From: Aeromicrobium sp.
Lineage (GTDB): Bacteria; Actinomycetota; Actinomycetes; Propionibacteriales; Nocardioidaceae
Length of the DNA stretch: 8,537 nt
NCBI GenBank assembly: GCA_023254755.1
Contig: JALRKU010000074.1
Coordinates: forward strand, 1-8,537
Reading direction: 5' to 3'
In this document: piece after piece, positions 1-5,812 of the stretch
Numbering within the stretch: position 1 is the stretch's first letter
How the letters are laid out: every line of letters starts with the position of its first letter
The notes under the pieces: model-generated
What the model was told of the DNA's origin: nothing
Databases searched by the model: none
What the model saw: the letters and a program-made list of their open reading frames with translations, nothing else
Translations under genes and position numbers: made by a program

Positions 1-958
1 CCTCGCCGACCGACTGGCCGCCGGAGGACGACGGGGCCATGCCGTAGACGTCGAGGCCCCGGTAGGAGACGCGAGTGGGCGCCTGGGCGCGCACGCGGTA
101 CGCGGCGAGGTCCTCGGGCGTGAGCGACCCCGGGGGAGCGGGCAGGTCCGCGTCGTCAGCGAGACGGGGGTGCTGGACGACGTCGGAGATCTCGCCCGCG
201 AGGTCACCGCGGTAGAAGGCGCGCGGGCCGCCCCGCGCGATCGAGGTGAGGGTGTCGGCCAGGTCCGGGTTGCGGAAGGTCGTGCCGACCCTCGGCGCGT
301 CGCCGCCCGGCAGGAACAGCCGCGCGGTGTCGGGGAACGCCGCGAAGCGGTCGGCGTTGTCGAGCGTCTGGCTGCGGAACGTGGCGTCGACCGGGAAGCC
401 CCGGCGCGCGACCTGGATCGAGGGCTTGAGGGCCTGCTCGAGCGACAGCGTGCCGAACCGATCGAGCGCCGCGTCCCAGGTGGCGACCGTGCCGGGGACG
501 CCGACGGCGACGCCCGACGACACGAGCTGAGGGGTGAACGGGTAGGGCTCACCGGTGGCAGGGTCGACGAACGCATCGGTCGTGATGCCCGCCGGCGCGG
601 TCTCGCGACCGTCGATCGTGCTGACCCGCTGGCGCTTCGCGTCGTAGTAGACGAAGTAGCCGCCACCGCCGATGCCGGCGCTGTAGGGCTCGGTGACGCC
701 CAGCGTCGAGGCCATCGCGACCGCGGCGTCGGCCGCGTTCCCGCCGCGGCGCAGCACCTCGCGGCCCACCTCGCTCGCGGTCCGGTCGACGGACGCGACG
801 GCGCCACCGGTGCCCCGTGCCGTGGGTGACGGCGCCGTGGGCGACGGTGCCGTGGGCGACGGGCCGCCCGGGTCCGATCCGTGGGCCGTGGCCGGTGCGG
901 TCAGGGCGACGGTCGTGGCCAGGACGGCCAGCGACGTGGACGTGGTGCGACGGTGCAT
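1..958 (-). CDS. ggt: Gamma-glutamyltranspeptidase precursor, N-terminal part (3' end outside window)
   Basis: This is the first 319 residues of an exported Ntn-hydrolase that cleaves the gamma-glutamyl bond of glutathione and related compounds and transfers the gamma-glutamyl group. The reading frame is open from the ATG at 958 to the window edge. It starts with a signal peptide: basic MHRRTT, then a hydrophobic stretch ending in APATA at about residue 25, a likely signal peptidase site. A Pro/Ser/Thr/Ala linker follows at residues 33-48. Family marks are RGGNAADAAVA (71-81), GIGGGGYFVYY (95-105), DGRETAP (116-122, where R118 should hold the substrate alpha-carboxylate) and PSSSGG near residue 310. 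The autocleavage threonine and small subunit lie beyond the window; full-length family members run about 550-600 residues. The start is supported by a GGGGGGAT ribosome site 3 nt upstream. The 41 bp to the upstream MFS stop contains a candidate -10, so it may have its own promoter. Confidence 0.95.
   Translation of the reverse strand, partial: MHRRTTSTSLAVLATTVALTAPATAHGSDPGGPSPTAPSPTAPSPTARGTGGAVASVDRTASEVGREVLRRGGNAADAAVAMASTLGVTEPYSAGIGGGGYFVYYDAKRQRVSTIDGRETAPAGITTDAFVDPATGEPYPFTPQLVSSGVAVGVPGTVATWDAALDRFGTLSLEQALKPSIQVARRGFPVDATFRSQTLDNADRFAAFPDTARLFLPGGDAPRVGTTFRNPDLADTLTSIARGGPRAFYRGDLAGEISDVVQHPRLADDADLPAPPGSLTPEDLAAYRVRAQAPTRVSYRGLDVYGMAPSSSGGQSVGE
819..863 (-). repeat. Three tandem 15-bp units coding for Pro-Ser-Pro-Thr-Ala-type linker
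   Basis: Three direct copies of a 15-bp unit (plus strand GCCGTGGGYGACGGN: 819-833, 834-848, 849-863) differ only at two positions. They are in frame with ggt and encode the repeated PSPTA linker just after the signal peptide. Such an in-frame unit can gain or lose copies by slippage without breaking the gene. The linker probably spaces the enzyme from the membrane or cell wall, which is inference. Confidence 0.85.
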
Positions 959-985
959 GCGATCCCCCCGAATCGACGTGTCACC

Positions 986-991
986 ACCGTA
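986..991 (-). promoter_or_regulatory. Candidate -10 box of ggt
   Basis: On the minus strand the hexamer TACGGT lies 27 nt upstream of the ggt ATG, in the 41-bp gap after the MFS stop. The same hexamer occurs just upstream of two other genes here (6634-6639 and 7719-7724). No convincing -35 is seen at 16-18 bp, so this is a weak call. Confidence 0.3.
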
Positions 992-999
992 CGACGGAT

Positions 1000-2196
1000 T
1001 CAGTCCGCGTGGTCGACCCGCGTGCGCAGGCCGAGCACTCCCGCCGCCAGGCAGACGAGCGCGACGAGCGCCATGAACGGGCCGAACACGTCCTCGGGGC
1101 TCCACTGCGTCGCGGCCCAGCCCGCCAGGATCGTGGGCACCGCCATCGCGGCGTAGGCCAGCACGTAGAACGCCGACATCACCTCGCCGCGGTGCTCGGA
1201 CGGCACGTGGTCGGTGAGGTGGCGCAGCGAGCTGCCGAAGGCGAGGCCGAAGAAGAGTCCGAGCACTGCGGAGTCGATCGCGATGGCGACGCCGTGCCCC
1301 GAGTGCACCGCGGGGATCGCGAGCAGCACCATGGCGGCCGTGCCGAAGTCGCCGACGATCGCGGCACGGCGAGCCTCCCAGCGACCGGCGACGACCTGGC
1401 TGACCGCGGCTGCACCGGCCGACAGGCCGACCACGACCGAGCCGAACAGGACGTGCTCGGCGTGGATCGCGCGCGAGGCCATGGCGGGGTAGAGCGACAA
1501 GAACACGCCGAGCACCGACCACGAGGCCATGACGCCCAGGGCGGAGAACCGGAACTCGTGGCGGATCGAGGCGGGCACGCGGGGGCGGGCGACGTTCAGC
1601 GTCGTGGCGCGGTCGGTGGCGTGGGTCTCGGGCAGGACGAGGACCACGACGAGCAGGACGACCACGGCGGCCGAGATGATCGCGAACGGGGTGACGAGGG
1701 GGTGCGGACCGTGATCGGCCAGGGCCCCCGTCGCGACCACGGCGGTCGCGATCCCGACGTTGAAGGCGACGCCGGTGCGCCGCCCGGTCACCGCTCCGTC
1801 GTCGGGTCGCAGGTCCAGCAGCGCCGCAGTGGCCGCCACGACCGTCGCGCCGACGCCGAACCCGTGCAGGGTGCGGGCGACCAGGAGGGACGCGACGCCG
1901 TTCGCGGTCATGAAGACGACGAGTCCCGCCAGGATCAGCGCGATGGCGGCGAGCAGCACGGGCTTGCGACCGTACCGGTCCGAGATGGCACCCGTGACGA
2001 GGACGGCGACGAGCGCGGCTCCCGCGTAGACGGAGAAGACGATCGTCGTGGTGAGCGGTGCGAAGTGCCACTTCTGCGCGTACAGGCCGTAGAGCGCGGC
2101 GGGGGCGCCCGACGTGCCGAGCGCCACGGCCACGAGGGTCAGCACGGTCGGAAAGGCGAGGCGGTGCTCGGTCCTGGTCGCTGTCAACGTGCTCAC
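1000..2196 (-). CDS. MFS transporter (DHA-like drug or metabolite permease)
   Basis: A 398-residue inner-membrane permease of the major facilitator superfamily, a usual length for a 12-helix member. Motif A is clear between helices 2 and 3: GAISDRYGRKPVLL at residues 69-82. Hydrophobic segments follow through the protein, with a long charged loop at about 189-216 dividing the two six-helix halves. A second-half motif-A-like piece, AGRWEARRAAI, sits at 270-280. The GTG at 2196 is chosen because AGGAGA (2203-2208) lies 6 nt upstream. It is transcribed divergently from an ArsR-type regulator, with two operator palindromes between them, which fits substrate-inducible export. The substrate cannot be read from sequence; a drug, toxic metabolite or other small molecule is possible. 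The family is certain and the transport direction is inferred from context. Confidence 0.93.
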   Translation of the reverse strand: MSTLTATRTEHRLAFPTVLTLVAVALGTSGAPAALYGLYAQKWHFAPLTTTIVFSVYAGAALVAVLVTGAISDRYGRKPVLLAAIALILAGLVVFMTANGVASLLVARTLHGFGVGATVVAATAALLDLRPDDGAVTGRRTGVAFNVGIATAVVATGALADHGPHPLVTPFAIISAAVVVLLVVVLVLPETHATDRATTLNVARPRVPASIRHEFRFSALGVMASWSVLGVFLSLYPAMASRAIHAEHVLFGSVVVGLSAGAAAVSQVVAGRWEARRAAIVGDFGTAAMVLLAIPAVHSGHGVAIAIDSAVLGLFFGLAFGSSLRHLTDHVPSEHRGEVMSAFYVLAYAAMAVPTILAGWAATQWSPEDVFGPFMALVALVCLAAGVLGLRTRVDHAD

Positions 2197-2202
2197 GGCG
2201 GG

Positions 2203-2208
2203 TCTCCT
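2203..2208 (-). promoter_or_regulatory. Ribosome binding site of the MFS gene
   Basis: AGGAGA on the minus strand, separated by 6 nt from the GTG at 2196. It fixes the MFS start and supports GTG over internal alternatives. It lies just downstream of operator 1 in the leader. Confidence 0.75.
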
Positions 2209-2211
2209 GCT

Positions 2212-2233
2212 AGGTTTGATCGTGATCGAACCT
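2212..2233. promoter_or_regulatory. Operator 1: 22-bp inverted repeat, probable ArsR-type repressor site
   Basis: The half-sites are AGGTTTGAT and ATCGAACCT around a 4-bp spacer (CGTG). Eight of nine half-site pairs are complementary and the ninth is a C/T variant. Read on the other strand it matches operator 2 at 17 of 18 half-site positions. It covers the predicted transcription start of the MFS gene and carries the -35 of the arsR promoter. Binding by the adjacent regulator is inferred from position and symmetry. Confidence 0.8.
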
Positions 2234-2244
2234 CACTGTAGACC
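2216..2244 (+). promoter_or_regulatory. Predicted arsR-operon promoter
   Basis: Plus strand: -35 TTGATC (2216-2221) inside operator 1, 17-bp spacer, -10 TAGACC (2239-2244). The -10 is weak because it lacks the final T. The expected start near 2251 lies inside operator 2. It is the mirror image of the MFS promoter, and the two -10 boxes share bases 2239-2240. Confidence 0.42.
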
Positions 2245-2263
2245 TGGGTTCGATGATCATCAA
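2235..2263 (-). promoter_or_regulatory. Predicted MFS promoter
   Basis: Minus strand: -35 TTGATG (2258-2263), 17-bp spacer, -10 TACAGT (2235-2240). The -35 lies inside operator 2. The start site expected about 7 bp downstream of the -10 falls inside operator 1, so a bound repressor would block both polymerase binding and escape. Box quality is 4/6 for each hexamer. Confidence 0.55.
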
Positions 2264-2267
2264 ACCT
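2246..2267. promoter_or_regulatory. Operator 2: 22-bp inverted repeat, mirror copy of operator 1
   Basis: The half-sites are GGGTTCGAT and ATCAAACCT around GATC. Its centre is 34 bp from the centre of operator 1, about three helical turns, so both sites face nearly the same side of the DNA. It overlaps the -35 of the MFS promoter and the predicted start site of the arsR transcript. Confidence 0.8.
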
Positions 2268-2280
2268 CGTGAGGTGTGAC

Positions 2281-2598
2281 GTGAGCGACGACCCGTCGTC
2301 CTATCCGGTGGCCCCGGTGCAGGACGTGCTGCACGCACTGGCCGATCCCGTGCGCCTCGAGATGGTGCGCCGACTCTGGGAGACCGACGGCTCGGTGCAG
2401 TGCTCGGGGCTCTACGACGGCGTCAGCAAGTCGACCGCCAGCCACCACTTCAAGGTGCTCCGCGAGGCCGGCATCTCCGAGCGGTCGTACGTCGACGGCG
2501 TCGTGCACCACCGGCTGCGGCGCGACGAGCTCGAGGCCGCGCTGCCCGGTGTGGTCGACGGCATCGTCGGGGCTCTCGCCCACCAGCCCGTGCGCTGA
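2281..2598 (+). CDS. ArsR/SmtB-type winged-helix transcriptional repressor
   Basis: A 105-residue cytoplasmic DNA-binding protein, the usual size for the family. The N-terminal helices contain HALADPVRLEMVRRL (18-32). The recognition helix is SKSTASHHFKVLREAGI (49-65), followed by a short wing, ERSYVDGVVHHRLR (67-80), and a C-terminal dimerisation helix. There is a single cysteine (C41) and no ELCVCDL-type metal box, so an organic or non-thiol ligand is more likely than arsenite; that is inference. The GTG at 2281 is preferred over the GTG at 2269 because GTGAGG (2269-2274) is then a ribosome site at 6-nt spacing, and 2269 would abut operator 2. It is divergent from the MFS gene and is probably autoregulated. 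The antiporter starts 12 nt after its stop. Confidence 0.93.
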   Translation: MSDDPSSYPVAPVQDVLHALADPVRLEMVRRLWETDGSVQCSGLYDGVSKSTASHHFKVLREAGISERSYVDGVVHHRLRRDELEAALPGVVDGIVGALAHQPVR

Positions 2599-2610
2599 CA
2601 CACTGACCTC

Positions 2611-4494
2611 GTGGAGCTCGCGCTGACCGTCGTCACCGTCGTGACGATCGCGGTCGCCGTCGCAGGCCTGGCCGGCCGCTGGTCGATGTCGGCGCCGCTG
2701 GTGCTGATCGTGGCGGGCATCGTCGGGTCCTACGTGCCGTTCGTCCCCGACGGGGAGCTGACCCCCGACGTCGTGCTGCTCGGTCTGCTGCCCCCTCTGC
2801 TGTACTCGGCGTCCATCAAGACGTCGCTGCTCGACTTCACCGCCAACCGCCGGCCCATCGCGCTGCTCAGCGTCGGCCTGGTGCTCTTCACGACGTTCGG
2901 GGTGGGTGTCCTGGTGCACCTGATGCTCGACGTGTCGCTGGCGGTCGGCTTCGCGCTCGGCGCCGTCGTGGCGCCGCCCGACGCGGTGGCCGCGACCGCG
3001 ATCGCTCGTCGCATCGGCCTGCCGCGTCGCGTCGTCACGATCCTCGAGGGCGAGAGCCTGGTCAACGACGCGACGGCGATCGTCACGTTGCGCACCGCCA
3101 TCGCCGCCGTCGGCGGCTCCATCTCGGCCTGGGAGGCGGGCGCGTCGTTCGCCCTGTCGGCCGTCGGCGGCGTGGCGGTGGGGCTCGTCGTGGCGCTCGT
3201 GGTGACCAGGATCCGCAAGGTCATCCAGGACGAGGTCACCGACGTCGCGGTCTCGCTCATCACCCCGTGGCTGGCGTACCTGCCGGCCGAGGAGATCCAC
3301 CTGCCCGGAGTCGAGGGTCATCCGTCGGGCGTGCTCGCGGTGGTCACGGCCGGACTGCTGCTCGGTCACAAGTCGCCGGTCATCCAGTCCGGTTCGTCGA
3401 GGCTGCTCGAGCGCACCAACTGGGCGACCATCTCGTTCGTGCTGGAGAACGCGGTCTTCCTGCTGATCGGCCTGCAGGTGCGGTCGATCGTCGAGGACGT
3501 CCGCGACAGCGACCTGGGTCTCGGCCTCATCGTCGGCACGAGCGCCGCGGTGCTGGTGGCGGTCATCGCGTTGCGGCTCGCCTGGGTGTTCCCGGCCACC
3601 TACCTGCCCCGGATGATCCCTCGGATCCGCGAGGCCGACCCGCCGCCCTCGGCGCGCACCACGTTCGTGGTCGGCTGGGCCGGCATGCGCGGCGTCGTGA
3701 CGCTCGCCGCGGTGTTCCTGCTCCCGGCCGACACCCCCGAGCGCGAGGTGCTGGTGCTCATCGCGTTCGTCGTCACGGTCGGCACGCTGATGATCCAGGG
3801 CATCACGCTGCCCTGGGTCGTGAGGGCGCTCGGCGTGCCCGGACCCGACCGGCACGAGGACCACCTGCAGGAGGCGTCGGTGTACCAGTCGGTCACCGAG
3901 GCCGGGCTTCGACAGCTCGACGATCACGCCGACGAGCTGTCGCCCGGGGTGGACCACCGGCTGCGGGAGCGGGCCATCGATCGCACCAACGCGATCTGGG
4001 AGCGGCTGGGCGGCATCGACACCCCGAGTCGGCAGTACTCCAAGGCACGGATGGCGATGCTGGCGGCCGAGCGCGAGGAGCTGCTGCGGATCCGGGCCGA
4101 GGGACTGGTCGACCAGGCGATCCTCACGCGCGTCATGAACGCGCTGGACGTCGAGGAGTCGATACTGGACAGAGCCTTCCTCGACGAGACCACGGCGGAC
4201 CGCATGACCGAGCTTCGACCCACCTATGCCCAGGGCGGACCCTGCGACCACCTCGCGGAGGCCTGCCACGTGCCCGACCCGCGCACGCCCGCCGGCTGCG
4301 AGGAGTGCCTGCGTGACGGCGGTCAGTGGGTGCATCTGCGCCTCTGCATGGCCTGCGGGCACGTCGGGTGCTGCGACTCCTCGCCCGCCAAGCACGCCAC
4401 CGCGCACTTCCACGAGACCGACCACCCCGTCATGCGGTCGTTCGAGCCCGGCGAGGCGTGGCGGTGGTGCTTCGTCGACGAGGTCACCGGATGA
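2611..4494 (+). CDS. CPA1 Na+/H+ antiporter with C-terminal UBP-type zinc finger
   Basis: A 627-residue membrane exchanger of the NhaP/NHE (CPA1) type, trading cytoplasmic Na+ (or another monovalent cation) for protons. The membrane domain covers about residues 1-408. It includes VVAPPDAVAATAI (119-131), the ion-site motif GESLVND (147-153, with the N152-D153 pair) and GWAGMRGVVTLA (355-366). A soluble, charged helical region spans about 412-540. Residues 545-627 form a UBP-type zinc finger: C545-x-H, C563-x2-C566, C579-x2-C582, then CC at 586-587 and histidines 595, 599, 601 and 605. The GTG at 2611 keeps the first hydrophobic helix, whereas the ATG at 2686 would remove it. No good ribosome site is visible, so translation is probably coupled to arsR, whose stop is 12 nt upstream. 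Its own stop overlaps the next start (ATGA). The transported ion cannot be settled from sequence. Confidence 0.93.
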   Translation: MELALTVVTVVTIAVAVAGLAGRWSMSAPLVLIVAGIVGSYVPFVPDGELTPDVVLLGLLPPLLYSASIKTSLLDFTANRRPIALLSVGLVLFTTFGVGVLVHLMLDVSLAVGFALGAVVAPPDAVAATAIARRIGLPRRVVTILEGESLVNDATAIVTLRTAIAAVGGSISAWEAGASFALSAVGGVAVGLVVALVVTRIRKVIQDEVTDVAVSLITPWLAYLPAEEIHLPGVEGHPSGVLAVVTAGLLLGHKSPVIQSGSSRLLERTNWATISFVLENAVFLLIGLQVRSIVEDVRDSDLGLGLIVGTSAAVLVAVIALRLAWVFPATYLPRMIPRIREADPPPSARTTFVVGWAGMRGVVTLAAVFLLPADTPEREVLVLIAFVVTVGTLMIQGITLPWVVRALGVPGPDRHEDHLQEASVYQSVTEAGLRQLDDHADELSPGVDHRLRERAIDRTNAIWERLGGIDTPSRQYSKARMAMLAAEREELLRIRAEGLVDQAILTRVMNALDVEESILDRAFLDETTADRMTELRPTYAQGGPCDHLAEACHVPDPRTPAGCEECLRDGGQWVHLRLCMACGHVGCCDSSPAKHATAHFHETDHPVMRSFEPGEAWRWCFVDEVTG

Positions 4495-4931
4495 CGCTGT
4501 CGGCTCGCGAGGACGCCAACCGTCGCATGCTCCGGGCCCGTGACGCGATGGACCGCGGGTTCGCCGAGCCCCTCGACGTCCCCGCTCTCGCGGCGATCGC
4601 CTACGTCTCCGAGGCGCACTTCAGCCGACAGTTCAAGGCCACGTTCGGCGAGACGCCGCACCGATACCTGCAGCGGCGCCGCATCGAACGGGCCGCTGCG
4701 CTGCTGCGCGACACCGATCAGGCGGTCGTCGACGTCGCGACCGCGGTGGGCTTCACCAGCCTGTCGACCTTCACCCGCACGTTCGGCCAGGTGATGGGCG
4801 AGACCCCCGCCGCCCACCGGGCGCACGCCTCGACCGCCGCGGTGCCGTCGTGCTTCGAGAAGGCCTGGCGCCGCCCGGCGCAGCACGTCGTCGTCGGTCG
4901 AGCAGTTTCGGACAAGTCAGCGGCCGGCTGA
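4491..4931 (+). CDS. Short AraC-family transcriptional regulator (DNA-binding domain only)
   Basis: A 146-residue protein made almost entirely of the double helix-turn-helix AraC domain, with no ligand-binding domain before it. HTH 1 is LAAIAYVSEAHFSRQFKATF (33-52) followed by GETPHRYLQRRRIERAAALL. HTH 2 is DVATAVGFTSLSTFTRTF (81-98) followed by GETPAAHR. The tail VPSCFEKAWRRP (118-129) resembles the tail of AraC proteins that sit beside VOC genes. The ATG at 4491 overlaps the antiporter TGA by 4 nt (ATGA), suggesting coupled translation. The frame is open further upstream, but that would run through the antiporter gene. A VOC gene follows 18 nt after the stop, which suggests it as a target or partner. 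The effector and operator are unknown. Confidence 0.93.
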   Translation: MTLSAREDANRRMLRARDAMDRGFAEPLDVPALAAIAYVSEAHFSRQFKATFGETPHRYLQRRRIERAAALLRDTDQAVVDVATAVGFTSLSTFTRTFGQVMGETPAAHRAHASTAAVPSCFEKAWRRPAQHVVVGRAVSDKSAAG

Positions 4932-4936
4932 GTCAC

Positions 4937-4942
4937 TAGCGT
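4937..4942 (+). promoter_or_regulatory. Candidate leaderless -10 box of the VOC gene
   Basis: TAGCGT lies 7 nt upstream of the ATG at 4950, in the 18-bp gap after the AraC gene. The spacing puts transcription start at or next to the A of the ATG, the common leaderless arrangement of actinobacteria. No ribosome site precedes the ATG, which agrees. No clear -35 is visible. Confidence 0.45.
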
Positions 4943-4949
4943 GGATCCC

Positions 4950-5366
4950 ATGACCACCATCTCCTTCCGCCAGTCCCAGATCTACGTCCTCGACCAGGAC
5001 GAGGCCCTGGACTTCTACGTCGGCAAGCTCGGCTTCGAGGTGCACACCGACGTCGACCTCGGCTTCATGCGCTGGCTCACGGTGTGCCTGCCGGGCCAGC
5101 GCGACCGCGAGCTGCTGCTCGAGCTGCCCGGCCCGCCCGCCATGAGTCCCGAGACCGCCGAGCAGGTCCGCGACGCGCTCACCAAGGGCGCCGGCGGCGG
5201 ATGGTTCTCGCTCACGACCGACGACGCGTACGCGGTGGCCGAGCAGCTCCGGGCGCGGGGCGTGGAGTTCACCGACGAGCCCTCGGAGAAGCCCTACGGC
5301 GTCGACTTCGGCGTCCGCGACCCGTTCGGCAACAAGATCCGCATCGGCACCCTGAAGGGACAGTGA
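4950..5366 (+). CDS. VOC-family (glyoxalase/bleomycin-resistance fold) protein
   Basis: A 138-residue single-copy VOC protein built of two beta-alpha-beta3 modules. Module 1 runs FRQSQIYVLDQDEALDFYVGKLGFEVHTD (6-34), with the typical 'DFY..KLGFEV' signature, to the strand ELLLELPG (54-61). Module 2 runs GGGWFSLTTDDAYAVAEQLRARGVEF (82-107) to GVDFGVRDPFGNKIRIG (117-133). E58 may be a metal ligand, and Q10 could be another. The usual glutamate after the DPFGN turn is not obvious, so catalysis cannot be assumed; a binding or sequestering role is possible. The ATG at 4950 is preferred over an in-frame GTG at 4941 because the latter overlaps the candidate -10. Its position just after an AraC gene is a frequent pairing. 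The next gene begins 2 nt after its stop, or overlaps it by 3 nt if the alternative GTG is used. Confidence 0.9.
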   Translation: MTTISFRQSQIYVLDQDEALDFYVGKLGFEVHTDVDLGFMRWLTVCLPGQRDRELLLELPGPPAMSPETAEQVRDALTKGAGGGWFSLTTDDAYAVAEQLRARGVEFTDEPSEKPYGVDFGVRDPFGNKIRIGTLKGQ

Positions 5367-5368
5367 CC

Positions 5369-5812
5369 GTGCCTGCTCTCCACCTCACCACGACGCTCGA
5401 GCCGCGCGGTCCGGCGGCAGCCGTGATCCTCACCGACGAGCAGGTCGCGTCGCTCGGCGGCGGCAAGGCGCCGGCCGTGCGCTACACCGTCGGCGGCCAG
5501 ACGATCCGCGGTCGCATCGGCCGCATGGGCGGCGAGTGCCTGATGGGCTTCAACAAGGCGGTCCGCGCCCAGCTGGGCGTCGAGGCCGGTGACGTGATCG
5601 ACGTCGTCATCGAGCTCGACGAGGAGCCGCGCGTGTACGACGCGCCGCCGGAGCTGGCGGCCGAGCTCGCCCAGGACCCCGCGGCGCAGGCCGCCTGGGA
5701 CGCCCTCGCCCCCTCGAAGCGCAAGGAGCACGCTCGGTCGATCACCGAGGCCAAGGGCGACGACACCCGCGCGCGTCGCGTGGCGAAGGCGCTGGACGAG
5801 CTGCGGGGCTAG
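5369..5812 (+). CDS. DUF1905 / YdeI-OmdA-like protein
   Basis: About 147 residues in two parts. Residues 4-86 form a small beta-barrel-like DUF1905 domain, ending in LMGFNKAVRAQLGVEAGDVIDVVIELD (58-84), a hallmark 'lRe.lG...GD.V.v.le.D' pattern. Residues 93-147 match the OmdA/YdeI C-terminal region: PPELAAELAQDPAAQAAWDALAPSKRKEHARSI followed by TRARRVAKALDELRG. Distant relatives have been linked to protection against bacteriocins and peptides or to stress, but the biochemical role is unsettled. AAGGGA (5355-5360) is 8 nt before the GTG at 5369. An alternative GTG at 5363 would overlap the VOC TGA but puts the ribosome site only 2 nt away. It is probably co-transcribed with the VOC gene. Its TAG stop shares CTAG with the convergent MmcQ-like gene. 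Confidence 0.87.
   Translation: MPALHLTTTLEPRGPAAAVILTDEQVASLGGGKAPAVRYTVGGQTIRGRIGRMGGECLMGFNKAVRAQLGVEAGDVIDVVIELDEEPRVYDAPPELAAELAQDPAAQAAWDALAPSKRKEHARSITEAKGDDTRARRVAKALDELRG
5809..5812. other. Shared CTAG: overlapping convergent stop codons
   Basis: The plus-strand TAG (5810-5812) and the minus-strand TAG (5811-5809) overlap in the palindrome CTAG. Both convergent genes therefore end in each other, and each transcript must continue at least some distance antisense into its neighbour. Confidence 0.95.

Noticed and set aside
170..829. 219-codon plus-strand frame
   Set aside because: It lies opposite the clear gamma-glutamyltranspeptidase frame and has shadow-type composition.
817..2241. 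474-codon open frame on the plus strand
   Set aside because: It is antisense to the MFS gene and the ggt signal-peptide region; low-complexity composition, no family pattern.
2269..2280. Alternative GTG start for the ArsR-type gene, adding four residues
   Set aside because: It has no ribosome site because operator 2 abuts it, and these bases look like the ribosome site for the GTG at 2281.
2401..2403. Metal-sensing role for the ArsR-type protein based on its cysteine (C41)
   Set aside because: There is only one cysteine and no CxC box or clear His/Asp metal set, so metal sensing is not supported.
2260..4425. 721-codon open frame on the minus strand
   Set aside because: It is antisense to the antiporter. 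Its product is Arg/His/Asp/Gly-rich with no domain, as expected from a stop-poor shadow frame of high-GC DNA.
4326..4490. Upstream extension of the AraC gene
   Set aside because: It runs through the zinc-finger coding region of the antiporter in another frame. The ATGA overlap at 4491 gives a normal start.
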